Assembly (NCBI GenBank): GCA_017941705.1
Contig: JAGAVX010000079.1
Span: 1 to 37,093, forward strand
DNA length: 37,093 nucleotides
Direction: 5' to 3'
DNA from: Atopobiaceae bacterium
GTDB lineage: Bacteria > Actinomycetota > Coriobacteriia > Coriobacteriales > Atopobiaceae
The translations under genes were made by a program, and so were the position numbers. This document shows, piece after piece, positions 23,538-33,181 of the stretch (the first letter of the stretch is position 1; the number at the start of each line of letters is the position of its first letter). A model generated the notes under the pieces. It did not search any database. It was not told the DNA's origin and saw only the letters and a program-made list of their open reading frames with translations.

Positions 23538-23565
23538 ATTTTGAGACTATGGTATCATTTTGAGA
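23538..23565. promoter_or_regulatory. Direct repeats in the glgB-tetR divergent gap
   Basis: ATTTTGAGA occurs at 23538-23546 and 23557-23565, a 19-base period, between the divergent starts of glgB and tetR. This is a candidate binding site for the TetR protein controlling both genes. Confidence 0.4.
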
Positions 23566-23592
23566 AGCAAGACAGGCAGACGGGGGCGAGCG

Positions 23593-24096
23593 ATGGAATA
23601 CCGGCCGGGAAAGGCAGAGCGTACGAAAGCGCAGCTCGGCGAGGCCGTCATATCGCTGCTCACCGAGCTGCAACCAGATCAAATAACGGCAGACGCAATA
23701 GCCGAGCGGGCCGGCATGGGCCGCGCCACCTGGTTTAGGCACTTCTCGAGCAAGTCAGACGCAGTGGCATGTGCCCTCGTCGCGCGCTGGATGCGCTGGG
23801 CCACGGACGAGGACATCTCTCCCGAGTCGCAGGTCAGCATGCTCCCGTTCCTCCGCCTCGCTCACGCGCAGAGGGAGACGCTCACCCTCCTTTACGCCCG
23901 CGGCATGAGACAGGCGGTGCTGGATGCATCCGCACGCATCACTGAGGTCATCAGGGGCGATGGGCACGCCGGCTATAGATCGAAGTTCTTCCTATACGGG
24001 TTCGTGGGCGTGCTGGACGAGTGGGTCAGACGCGACTTTGCCGAGACGCCCGAAGAGATCGCTGCGATGCTGGGCATGTTTAGCCCTTCGCGATGA
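23593..24096 (+). CDS. TetR/AcrR family transcriptional regulator
   Basis: 167 residues from the ATG at 23593. A TTG-started longer form from 23560 is less likely because that region carries the operator-like repeats. The helix-turn-helix is at about 32-51 (TADAIAERAGMGRATWFRHF), followed by a short all-helical ligand domain of about 110 residues, small for the family. It is divergent from glgB and convergent with the second GH1 gene. The likely role is local repression of itself and perhaps glgB. The effector is unknown. Confidence 0.85.
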   Translation: MEYRPGKAERTKAQLGEAVISLLTELQPDQITADAIAERAGMGRATWFRHFSSKSDAVACALVARWMRWATDEDISPESQVSMLPFLRLAHAQRETLTLLYARGMRQAVLDASARITEVIRGDGHAGYRSKFFLYGFVGVLDEWVRRDFAETPEEIAAMLGMFSPSR

Positions 24097-24189
24097 TCGC
24101 CGCTCGCGGTTGAGCATTCTCAAGACACCCCTGCTGTTGGACCAGAAATGGCAGCACGAACGCACGCTAGGTGCAGCGCACCTCCGCCG

Positions 24190-25683
<1,494 letters not shown>

Positions 25684-25846
25684 TCAGTTGCCGCGCCGCA
25701 TGCTCGGCGCATCGCGCACCCCGATTCTCCCCTCCACCATAGCGTTTTGCGAGCCTTATCGATAGGAACAGGAGCGCTTTTGGCAGCAAGCCGACAGACT
25801 CCTGGCTTAGCAACCAATCCCGAACTCTCCGTCTGGCCGCAGCACA

Positions 25847-26368
25847 TCACCTGAGGCCGATCTCCCCAAGCCACGACTCGAGCGTGCGGTCGCAGCGCTG
25901 GACGTCGTCGCCATTGATGGCGAGTCCGCGGGAGATGTGCGCGCCAGGGCAAAGGCGAGCGATGTCGTCCAGCGAGTCGGAGAAGCCGCTGCCGCCGTGA
26001 GTGATGAGCGGGCAGATGGTCTTTCCCGAGAAGTCGTAGCTCTCCAGGAAGGTGCAGACGGCCATGGGCATGGTGGTCCACCAGTTGGGATAGGCAAGGA
26101 TCACCGTGTCATAGGCGTCCATGTTCTCGACGCGAGCGGTCAGCTCGGGCCTGGCGCCCTCCTCAAACTCCTGCTTGGCAATCTTGATCTTGGCCATATG
26201 GTCGTCGGGATACTTCTTCACCGTGTCATTGTAGAAGAGGTCGCTGGGCACCATCTCGTGGAGCTTCTTTGCCACGACCTCGGTGTTGCCTACCACCAGG
26301 TTGCGAATCCCGCCGTGAGAGTAGTTCTGCCCGGCGTGCGAGAAGTAGGCGATAAGTACGTTGCTCAT
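25847..26368 (-). CDS. Flavodoxin-like FMN protein
   Basis: 173 residues, an AAGGACG site before the ATG. The start MSNVLIAYFSHAGQNYSHG and the later GNTEVVAKKL form the phosphate loop of the flavodoxin-4-type family, in which the classic T-x-T-G-N-T is stretched. YPNWWTTMP is the aromatic FMN loop, and ITHGGSGFSDS is the second FMN loop. Such proteins are small cytosolic electron carriers or NAD(P)H-dependent quinone-type reductases. It follows the broken Old Yellow Enzyme gene and sits in the same minus-strand series as the NTF2-like protein and aldo/keto reductase, a redox cluster. Confidence 0.9.
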   Translation of the reverse strand: MSNVLIAYFSHAGQNYSHGGIRNLVVGNTEVVAKKLHEMVPSDLFYNDTVKKYPDDHMAKIKIAKQEFEEGARPELTARVENMDAYDTVILAYPNWWTTMPMAVCTFLESYDFSGKTICPLITHGGSGFSDSLDDIARLCPGAHISRGLAINGDDVQRCDRTLESWLGEIGLR

Positions 26369-26427
26369 GATATTTCGTCCTTTCGTTCCTGAGGTTCACC
26401 GTATGGACAAGCGTCCCGTGAAGCTGC

Positions 26428-27002
26428 TTACAGTTCGATGTCCTCTTCCGGATACACGACCATCGCGTTAGGCGCCGCAAACCGCTCTGCCGCCTCGCGA
26501 TCAAACCGCTCACCTGTGTCTGTCGTCGAATTGTGATAGGCGATAGCTTGGCCGCCTCGACGAAGTTGGCCATCTTGGTCTCGATGTCCTCGGCCGTGAG
26601 GGCGCGCGTCTTGCGCGACGGGTCCCACATGATGGTGAGCTCGCTCGGCGCAGAAAGGCCGGCATTGCGCCCAAGGCCAAAGGCCAGCTGCACGAACATC
26701 TTGGTGCCGTAGGCCGCGATACGCGCGTTGATCTCCTGGCCCGTGCGAACGAAGGCGGCAGGGTTGTCCAGCACGGACGGCGCGAACTTCTCGAAGTCGG
26801 TGTCGATGCCCATGCCGCCCGTGTAGATGAGGCCAAAGCCACCGGCGGCGCGGCGGACGTAGTAGTCGATGCCCATCTGCGTGAAGCTGCCGTCCGGCGC
26901 CACATCAAAGCCGGGATCCATCGGCGCCACGGCAAAGCGGTTCTTGATGGTGGTCTTGCCGATTGCAAACGAACTCGACAGCTGCGGATACGTCTTGGCC
27001 AC
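26428..27002 (-). pseudogene. Broken Old Yellow Enzyme-family flavin oxidoreductase
   Basis: From the ATG at 27002, residues 1 to about 153 are a normal NADH:flavin oxidoreductase N-terminus (BaiCD/2,4-dienoyl-CoA-reductase-like): NRFAVAPMDPGF, YYVRRAAGGFGLIYTGG, KMFVQLAFGLGRNAG, then NFVEAAK. Similarity ends abruptly at about 26543, where the family continues KxAGFDGVEIH. The sequence then passes to another frame encoding 36 residues (DREAAERFAAPNAMVVYPEE, end at TAA 26428). Normal enzymes have 340-670 residues, so the FMN barrel is mostly lost. An internal deletion joining to the gene's own or a neighbour's 3' end is the simplest reading. The plain frame runs on to 26226, inside the flavodoxin gene. 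Confidence 0.75.
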
Positions 27003-27034
27003 GATCCTCTCCCCCTCCTATGCCTGATGTCTGC

Positions 27035-27448
27035 CTATGCGCGCTTGGAATAGAGCCAGCGACCGTCCACGCGATGAAGGCTCTGCCTCACGTTGAGTGG
27101 GAAGGTCCCCTCGGCTCCATAGGCGCGGGCAGTGAGCGCCACGACGCCCGTGAGCACGGCCCAGTCGCCATCGATCGTCACGTTCACCTCGCGAACGTCC
27201 GAATGGAAGTACGTCAGCGGACCACCCACCTCGGCGATGAACTCCTCCTTGGTTTGGGTGTAGCCGCTCATGTGCGTGAAGGTCGTGCCCTCCTCCACGA
27301 TCGCGCGCATGGCGTCGTGGTCGGCGCTCACCATGGCCTGTTGCATGGCCTGATAGGCTGCGAGCACCTCAAGCTGCTCGGGCGTGAAGCCGCTGACGTC
27401 GGCCGTGACCACAGCCTTGCCGTCTCGGATGTCAAACGGTGTGAACAT
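27035..27448 (-). CDS. NTF2-like (SnoaL/DUF4440-type) protein
   Basis: 137 residues, one domain. A predicted N-terminal helix (about 22-45), then strands with FTHMSG, a VNVTIDGDWAVLTG strand pair and a closing LHRVDGRWLYSK. The same order of motifs forms the C-terminal domain of the aldo/keto reductase at 10428-11693. It sits 11 bases after the aldo/keto reductase stop at 27460, so the pair is co-transcribed. NTF2-like cone domains bind small hydrophobic ligands or act as isomerases or dehydratases. I see no clear catalytic set, so I infer a helper role for the reductase. Confidence 0.85.
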   Translation of the reverse strand: MFTPFDIRDGKAVVTADVSGFTPEQLEVLAAYQAMQQAMVSADHDAMRAIVEEGTTFTHMSGYTQTKEEFIAEVGGPLTYFHSDVREVNVTIDGDWAVLTGVVALTARAYGAEGTFPLNVRQSLHRVDGRWLYSKRA

Positions 27449-27459
27449 TCGTGATCCCC

Positions 27460-28308
27460 CTAGTCGTGCACGCGGAAGGAGAGCAGGCGCTCGGCGTTGA
27501 CGGGGTCGTCGGGATCGTGCGTACCCTTGCCGGTGTCCAGCGCGCGGATGGCATCCATCTCTGCGTCCGTCAGCTCGAAGCCAAAGATGTCGAGATTGGA
27601 CTTGATGCGCTCCGGACGAGTGGACTTGGGCAGCACCACAAGGCCCTCCTGCACCTCAAAGCGCAGCACGATCTGTCCGGCGTCCTTGCCGTACTTGGCC
27701 GCGGGACCGGTGATGGCGGGGCTGCCCAGCAGCTCGGCGTTGCCGTGGCCCAGCGGATACCAGCACTCGATGACGACACCAAGCGGCTCGAGCACCTCGC
27801 GAAGCGCACGCTGCTGGAAGATGGGATTGCACTCCACCTGGTTGATCGCGGGCAGCGTCTTGAAGCCGGGCACCCACTGGTTCCAGATCTTGGGAGTCAT
27901 GTTGGAAACGCCGATGGAACGGACGAGGCCCTGTTCCTTGGCCTCCTCGAGTGCCGCCCATGCCTCGTCTACCGGGCCATAGGGCTGGTGGAGCAGCATG
28001 AGGTCGATGTAGTCGAGGCCCAGGTTATCGAGGGTGCGCCTGATGCCGGCTGGTGCGTCTGCCGCGGCATAGTCCTGCGGCCACAGCTTGGAGGTGACAA
28101 AGATCTCCTCGCGCGGAATGCCGCTGTCACGTACGGCACGGCCCACGTCCTGCTCGTTCATGTAGGCGGCAGCCGTATCGATGTGGCGGTAGCCCGCCTT
28201 CAGCGCCGCAAGCGTCGCCTCACAGGTTGGTCCGTCACCCGGGATCATGAACACGCCAAAGCCGATCGCCGGAATCCTGTTGCCGTCATTGAGCTCGAAG
28301 TACTCCAT
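27460..28308 (-). CDS. Aldo/keto reductase
   Basis: 282 residues with the intact tetrad Asp44, Tyr49, Lys74 and His107. NAD(P)H-binding motifs near the C-terminus (LPKSTRPERIKSNLDIF) are present. AAGGAGCAG precedes the ATG at 28308. It heads a minus-strand series with the NTF2-like gene 11 bases downstream, then the Old Yellow Enzyme remnant and flavodoxin. It is closer in layout to the fused enzyme at 10428-11693 than to the one at 14405, since both pair with an NTF2-like domain. Substrate unknown. Confidence 0.93.
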   Translation of the reverse strand: MEYFELNDGNRIPAIGFGVFMIPGDGPTCEATLAALKAGYRHIDTAAAYMNEQDVGRAVRDSGIPREEIFVTSKLWPQDYAAADAPAGIRRTLDNLGLDYIDLMLLHQPYGPVDEAWAALEEAKEQGLVRSIGVSNMTPKIWNQWVPGFKTLPAINQVECNPIFQQRALREVLEPLGVVIECWYPLGHGNAELLGSPAITGPAAKYGKDAGQIVLRFEVQEGLVVLPKSTRPERIKSNLDIFGFELTDAEMDAIRALDTGKGTHDPDDPVNAERLLSFRVHD

Positions 28309-28457
28309 GGTCTGCTCCTTTTATGCCACTCGGGTTGCTTTTACTAGCAACAGTATCGAGCGCAAGAAAGCGCAGCTCAATGGGCATGTTTTTTACAATG
28401 GTGACTTATGACACCCTCTTTGGAAAACCGTTGCATATCTTTTGGGAACCGTACGCA

Positions 28458-28558
28458 GCAGCAAGCCGTCTCAGCCGCTCGGCGGCGCGGACTGTTGTCT
28501 GGGGGACACGCCCCTGGACAACAGTCCGCGCCGCCGAGCGGCTGAGACGGCTTGCTGC
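28458..28558. repeat. 101-bp perfect palindrome with 42-base arms
   Basis: Arms at 28458-28499 and 28517-28558 are exact complements, separated by 17 bases that contain GGGGGACACGCCCC, itself a small stem. The arms are GC-rich (for example CGCTCGGCGGCGCGGACTG). It lies between divergent genes (aldo/keto reductase and ktrB), so it is not at a gene end. The loop motif recurs at 34361-34374 and, changed, at about 35217-35230. Confidence 0.85.
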
Positions 28559-28604
28559 CCTGCTATGCTCTTGCCATTAAGAACGCATAAAGAAGGAGCA
28601 CACC

Positions 28605-29942
28605 ACGTTAGCAGCGCTTTCAAAACTGAGAAGACCCTCCACGTCCCAAATCGTCATCCTCGGATTCGCGGGGTTGGTCGCTCTGGGAACGGCACTCCTG
28701 ATGCTGCCCATCTCATCCCGGAGTAGCACCGGCACCTCGTTCGGAACCGCCCTCTTCACCGCGACCTCAGCAACGTGCGTGACGGGTCTTGTCGTGCGCG
28801 ACACGGCAACCCACTGGTCGACATTCGGCCAGGTGGTCATTCTCGCCCTGATTCAGACGGGCGGGCTTGGAATCATCATGGCCGCGGCGGGCTTCTCGCT
28901 GCTCTCCGGCAGAAGGATCTCGCTTACGGAGCGCAGCATGATGCGTGACGTCTTTGCCACCCGACGCATGGGCGGCATCGTGCGTCTCGCCACCTTCGTC
29001 TTTGCCGTAACCTTTGCCGTCGAGCTCCTCGGAGCCGTCCTCATGATCCCGCCGCTATGCAAGGAGTATGGGCTCCGGGGCATCTGGATCGCATTCTTCC
29101 TCTCCATATCGGCCTTCTGCAACGCGGGCTTCGACATCCTGGGAACGCACGACGCGCTCTTTCCCTCGCTCTCGGAGTTCGCCACCAACCCTGTCATCTG
29201 CCTCACCATCTGCCTGCTCATCGTCATCGGCGGCATCGGCTTTGCCACCTGGAGCGACGTCAGCAACAACCGGCTGCACTTTAGGCGCTACTCGCTCCAG
29301 AGCAAGATCATTCTGGCAACGTCGCCCTTTCTCATCGCCGTCCCCGCCCTGTTCTTCTTCCTCTTCGAGTATCCGCATCTCCCGATGTCCGAGCGCCTTC
29401 TCGCCTCGGTCTTCCAGTCGATCACCCCTCGCACCGCAGGCTTCAACGTCGAGGACATGTCGGTCATGACCGAGCCGGGCCAGGCGCTCACCATCATCCT
29501 CATGCTCATCGGCGGCTCCCCTGGCTCGACCGCGGGCGGCATCAAGAACACGACGCTCGCCGTGCTGCTGGCCAACTTCGCGGCTATCGCCTCCCGTCGC
29601 AGCGAGGCCGACATCTTTGGCCGCCGCGTCGAGGACAGCATCATCAAGCAAGCCGGCGCCATTCTGACGATGTACGTGGGACTGTCTCTGCTCGGAGCGA
29701 CGGCGCTCTGCCTCATCGAGGGGCTCCCCTACCTTGCCTGCCTCTTTGAGTGCGTGTCCGCCATCGGTACGGTAGGCATGACTGTCGGAATCACGCCCCA
29801 ACTGCACGCCGCCTCGCGTATCATCCTTATCGCCTACATGTTCATCGGACGCGTCGGCGGGCTCACGCTCATCTACGCGGCAACCGAGAGCCCCAAGAGA
29901 AACCCCGCAAAACTCCCACGCGAAAGCGTGACCGTCGGATAG
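28605..29942 (+). CDS. ktrB: Potassium uptake channel subunit, TrkH/KtrB family
   Basis: A membrane protein of 445 residues if translation starts at 28605. All four selectivity-filter repeats are visible: ATCVTGLV, FCNAGFDI, TPRTAGFN and AIGTVGMT. Its length and pairing with a single-RCK protein fit KtrB better than TrkH (about 480). No ATG exists at the expected N-terminus. The frame begins, six bases after an AAGGAG site, with ACG at 28605-28607. The first ATG/GTG/TTG options lie inside the first transmembrane helix (TTG at 28674), without a ribosome binding site. Residues from 28605 (LAALSKLRRPSTSQIV) are family-like, so I place the start there. ktrA follows nine bases later. Confidence 0.88.
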   Translation, partial: TLAALSKLRRPSTSQIVILGFAGLVALGTALLMLPISSRSSTGTSFGTALFTATSATCVTGLVVRDTATHWSTFGQVVILALIQTGGLGIIMAAAGFSLLSGRRISLTERSMMRDVFATRRMGGIVRLATFVFAVTFAVELLGAVLMIPPLCKEYGLRGIWIAFFLSISAFCNAGFDILGTHDALFPSLSEFATNPVICLTICLLIVIGGIGFATWSDVSNNRLHFRRYSLQSKIILATSPFLIAVPALFFFLFEYPHLPMSERLLASVFQSITPRTAGFNVEDMSVMTEPGQALTIILMLIGGSPGSTAGGIKNTTLAVLLANFAAIASRRSEADIFGRRVEDSIIKQAGAILTMYVGLSLLGATALCLIEGLPYLACLFECVSAIGTVGMTVGITPQLHAASRIILIAYMFIGRVGGLTLIYAATESPKRNPAKLPRESVTVG

Positions 29943-29951
29943 GATGAAACC

Positions 29952-30599
29952 ATGAAGTCTGTCTTGCTGATTGGCCTTGGACGCTTTGGCACCAACGTCG
30001 CCCTCAAGCTGAACGAGCTCGGCCATGAGATCATGGCCATCGACTGCGACGAGGAGCGTGTGGACAACATTCTGCCCATCGTCACCAATGCGCAAATCGG
30101 GGACAGCACCAACGAGGACTTCCTCGAGACGCTTGGCGTCCACAACTATGACGTCTGCTTCGTCGCCATCGCGCACGACTTCCAGAGCTCGCTGGAAACC
30201 ACGTCGCTGCTCAAGGAGATGGGCGCCAGGCTCGTCGTCGCACGTGCGGAGACCGACATCCAGAGGAAGTTCCTGTTGCGCAACGGTGCTGACGAGGTGG
30301 TCTACCCGGAGGCGCAGATGGCCAGATGGGCAGCCATGCGCTACTCGGCCGACCACATTCTCGACTACATCGAGCTTGATGAGGGGCATTCGATCGTCGA
30401 GGTCTCGATACCACGCAATTGGGTGGGCAAGACCCTGGGACAGCTCGACGTCCGACGCAGGCACGGTGTCAACATCCTCGCGCTCAAGCGCAACGACCAG
30501 ATGAACATGAGCATCCATGCAAACACGGTTCTCTCCTCAGACTGCACCTTGCTGGTACTGGGCGAGACGCGCGCCTTGCGGCGCACCTTTGACATCTAG
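29952..30599 (+). CDS. ktrA: Potassium channel regulatory subunit, RCK family (KtrA)
   Basis: 215 residues: an RCK_N Rossmann domain (about 1-120) with GLGRFG at 8-13 and an acidic residue Asp31 after the second strand for ribose binding, then an RCK_C domain (about 135-215). This is the single-RCK size of KtrA, half of TrkA. It forms a cytosolic gating ring under KtrB that responds to ATP/ADP or NAD(H); the RCK_C part can bind cyclic di-AMP in related systems. It follows ktrB by nine bases and precedes the adenosine-deaminase-like gene by 51 bases on the same strand. Confidence 0.92.
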   Translation: MKSVLLIGLGRFGTNVALKLNELGHEIMAIDCDEERVDNILPIVTNAQIGDSTNEDFLETLGVHNYDVCFVAIAHDFQSSLETTSLLKEMGARLVVARAETDIQRKFLLRNGADEVVYPEAQMARWAAMRYSADHILDYIELDEGHSIVEVSIPRNWVGKTLGQLDVRRRHGVNILALKRNDQMNMSIHANTVLSSDCTLLVLGETRALRRTFDI

Positions 30600-30650
30600 C
30601 GGACTCAGACTGCTACGTGCCCTTACTGCACGACATGGGAAGGCGGTCGC

Positions 30651-33131
30651 ATGGAGGCATTCGGACAGTTCTACCTCGACAAGGAGAAGGACCTTGTCGT
30701 CGACCTTTTCAGCGACGGGAACGAGCTGAACTACGTGCTCAGGACGCCCAACCATGGCACAGGCAACCTCATCACCAACCTCGCCTCCCTCTGCAACCTT
30801 GAGCTCCAAATGGATGAGCAGGGCCTCAAGGTGATTCGCGGCACGCTACCCTGCTACATCGACGGCGACAACCGCACGGTCTACATCTTCCGCCTGCTCG
30901 ACACGAAGGTCGCAAACATCTACCCGGACGGCAGGATCGAGCGAAAGGCATCCATACCCGCCATCGCCAAGACCCTGATGAGCCAGACCAAGGACTATCG
31001 CCAGGACTTTCGCAAGACCCTCGTGAAAACCTACATCCTGCGCGAATGCAAGTTTCGATGCGACCTGCACACCCACATGAACGCCAACCTCAGTCCGGAC
31101 ATCCTCATCGCCCTCGGGATCCACCACCAGATTCGCTACCCGCTCTACTACATCCGCAAGCTGGGGCTGCGGCTGTCACCAAAGCAGGAGCGACTCCTCG
31201 CCGGACGACGCGCGCAGACGGCGGAGGAACTCCGCAACTCCACGCTCAGGGGCAAGTTCCTGGAGCGCAGGATTGACGATGAGACGTTCCTGAACTTCGC
31301 GTCGCTCATACTCGAGAACCTCGAGCATGCGACATGGAACATCCCCAGGATCAGGGCGTCGCTGGCCATCATGAAGGACGGGCAGGCCGTCTTCACCAAC
31401 CTCGAGAAGGTCTACCTGTACCGCTACGTCTTCTGCAAGGGTGTGCCCGCCGACGATCCGATCGAGATTGATGGCACAGAGCGCATCCCCGACAACGAGA
31501 TTGTCCAGGCATTGACCACAATGGAAAGGGACCGCAGCAACCCTGCATTCACCGCGAACAACCTCTTTCAGGACAAGCTGCTGTGGATCGCGCGCGGCTA
31601 CGCCAAATGCGGCATCGACTACGCGGAAATCTCGGACACGACCCTAGCAAAGCCCGATAGCGCACCGCACATGCTGGCCGAGGTCCATGCAGTCATGCCA
31701 GCTATCAGACGAGAGACCGGCGTCACCCTGCGGTTCCTGGCGGCAATCCGACGGACCCCGCTCACGATCGTGCGCGACAGGATCGCCCCGGATGACTCCG
31801 TGCGCAAGAGCCTGCAGGCGATACGCGCAGTGGCTGGGGATCCGTACGTGGCGGGCAGTGACATCGTCGGGGAAGAGATCAACGACATACGCGACTTGGC
31901 GCCAGTTCTCGCCGAGCTCGACCGAATCGCCGCGGACCACCCCACCTTCACGATCCGCATCCACGCCGGGGAAAACGACGGTCTGCGTGACAACGTGGCC
32001 AACGCGATCAGGTGCGTCCGAGAGGGACTGGCGCCCGGTCAATCCATGCCTCCCGTGCGAATCGGTCACGGACTCTACACCAGGAACCTCGCGTCAAACA
32101 AGGGACGGCGACTACTGGAAGAACTGAGGGAGAGCGGCGCGGTGCTGGAGTTCCAGATCACCTCGAACGTCCGGCTGAACAACCTGAGCCAGCTGGAGCG
32201 ACATCATCTGCGACAGTACCTGGCGGCGGGTGTGCCCTGCGTGCAGGGGACGGACGGTGCGGCCATCTACGGGACGGACTCGATCGACGAGCAGCTGGCG
32301 CTCGAGAAGATGCTCAACCTCTCGAAGGAGGAGCTCGTTGCCATGCGTCGGGCGGAGGACGTGGTCCGAAGCCGTGGCCTTACCGCCCTCGAGGTGAAGA
32401 TGCGCGTCTTTGCCCAAGAGTCAGGTACGGAAGACGTCGAGACCTTCTACGCCACAAAGATGCTGGCACAGCAGCCGGCAGAGGAGGCGCTCTTGGATCT
32501 CCCGGACACCAAGGACAGCTCCGTGGTCTTTTCGGACGCGATAGAGGAGCTGCCCTTTGACCGAGTGCCGGTGATCCTCGTTGGTGGATCCTTCAACAAC
32601 GATCGACACGTGACCAGACGGCAGCGCAACGTCTGTGCCTTGCTTGACGACATCCTCGCCAAAGGCGATCCCAGCAAGATGTTCCTCGTCATAGGTCACA
32701 GCCTCTCGGGCTACGAGCGGTATCTGGTCGAACGGAACCGGGGGAAGTTCGACATCTACGCCTTCGTACCGGCGCGAATCGGGCCGGAGGAGGCAAAGGC
32801 CCTGACGCGGGCCGGAGTGCGCATACGGGTCTCCATCGAGCCCAGCCCCATGGGCATCTACAAGAGCGTCGCCTACGAGGTCTTCAAGCGCAGGCCCTCG
32901 GTCCTCGTCGCCCTCGACGGCAACTCCTCAGGCGCAAACATGATCCAGGACGCCAAGAACGGAAAGCGCAAGTGCCACATGTTCGTCCTCGACAGGAGGG
33001 GCATGCTGCGCGAGAAGGCCAGGAACCTCGAGGGGTACGTGTCCCTGTTTGGGACGGGTGACGACCTGGCGAGCCGGGTCTGCGATGCCGTGGAGACCTG
33101 CTATCCGGAGCGCTGGCTGCGGCAGGAGTAG
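30651..33131 (+). CDS. Large multidomain adenosine-deaminase-like protein
   Basis: 826 residues, more than twice a normal adenosine deaminase. Residues 1-130 are an unrecognised N-terminal domain. The deaminase core (about 135-600) has the metal pair DLHTH (His140, His142), HAGE (His438, Glu441), IGHG (His473) and an Asp in GTDGAA (Asp535). In ordinary enzymes the last motif is TDDP, so the second Asp, which contacts the purine, is Gly here. A long insert (about 170-330) follows the first metal motif. Residues about 636-815 form a separate Rossmann-like domain (VPVILVGGSFNN, MFLVIGHSLSG, VLVALDGNSSGANM), possibly of the SLOG type. It follows ktrBA and faces a nucleoside-handling lipoprotein gene. 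The substrate is uncertain. Confidence 0.8.
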   Translation: MEAFGQFYLDKEKDLVVDLFSDGNELNYVLRTPNHGTGNLITNLASLCNLELQMDEQGLKVIRGTLPCYIDGDNRTVYIFRLLDTKVANIYPDGRIERKASIPAIAKTLMSQTKDYRQDFRKTLVKTYILRECKFRCDLHTHMNANLSPDILIALGIHHQIRYPLYYIRKLGLRLSPKQERLLAGRRAQTAEELRNSTLRGKFLERRIDDETFLNFASLILENLEHATWNIPRIRASLAIMKDGQAVFTNLEKVYLYRYVFCKGVPADDPIEIDGTERIPDNEIVQALTTMERDRSNPAFTANNLFQDKLLWIARGYAKCGIDYAEISDTTLAKPDSAPHMLAEVHAVMPAIRRETGVTLRFLAAIRRTPLTIVRDRIAPDDSVRKSLQAIRAVAGDPYVAGSDIVGEEINDIRDLAPVLAELDRIAADHPTFTIRIHAGENDGLRDNVANAIRCVREGLAPGQSMPPVRIGHGLYTRNLASNKGRRLLEELRESGAVLEFQITSNVRLNNLSQLERHHLRQYLAAGVPCVQGTDGAAIYGTDSIDEQLALEKMLNLSKEELVAMRRAEDVVRSRGLTALEVKMRVFAQESGTEDVETFYATKMLAQQPAEEALLDLPDTKDSSVVFSDAIEELPFDRVPVILVGGSFNNDRHVTRRQRNVCALLDDILAKGDPSKMFLVIGHSLSGYERYLVERNRGKFDIYAFVPARIGPEEAKALTRAGVRIRVSIEPSPMGIYKSVAYEVFKRRPSVLVALDGNSSGANMIQDAKNGKRKCHMFVLDRRGMLREKARNLEGYVSLFGTGDDLASRVCDAVETCYPERWLRQE

Positions 33132-33181
33132 CGCAACCGGCGCGCCCACATAAGCTGAGCCCTCCCCGTGACTACTCGGTA

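Noticed and set aside
30651..33131. RdrB component of a RADAR defence system
   Set aside because: Size is similar and the protein is deaminase-like, but there is no RdrA ATPase gene next to it, and the neighbours are potassium and nucleoside genes. Not enough to claim defence.
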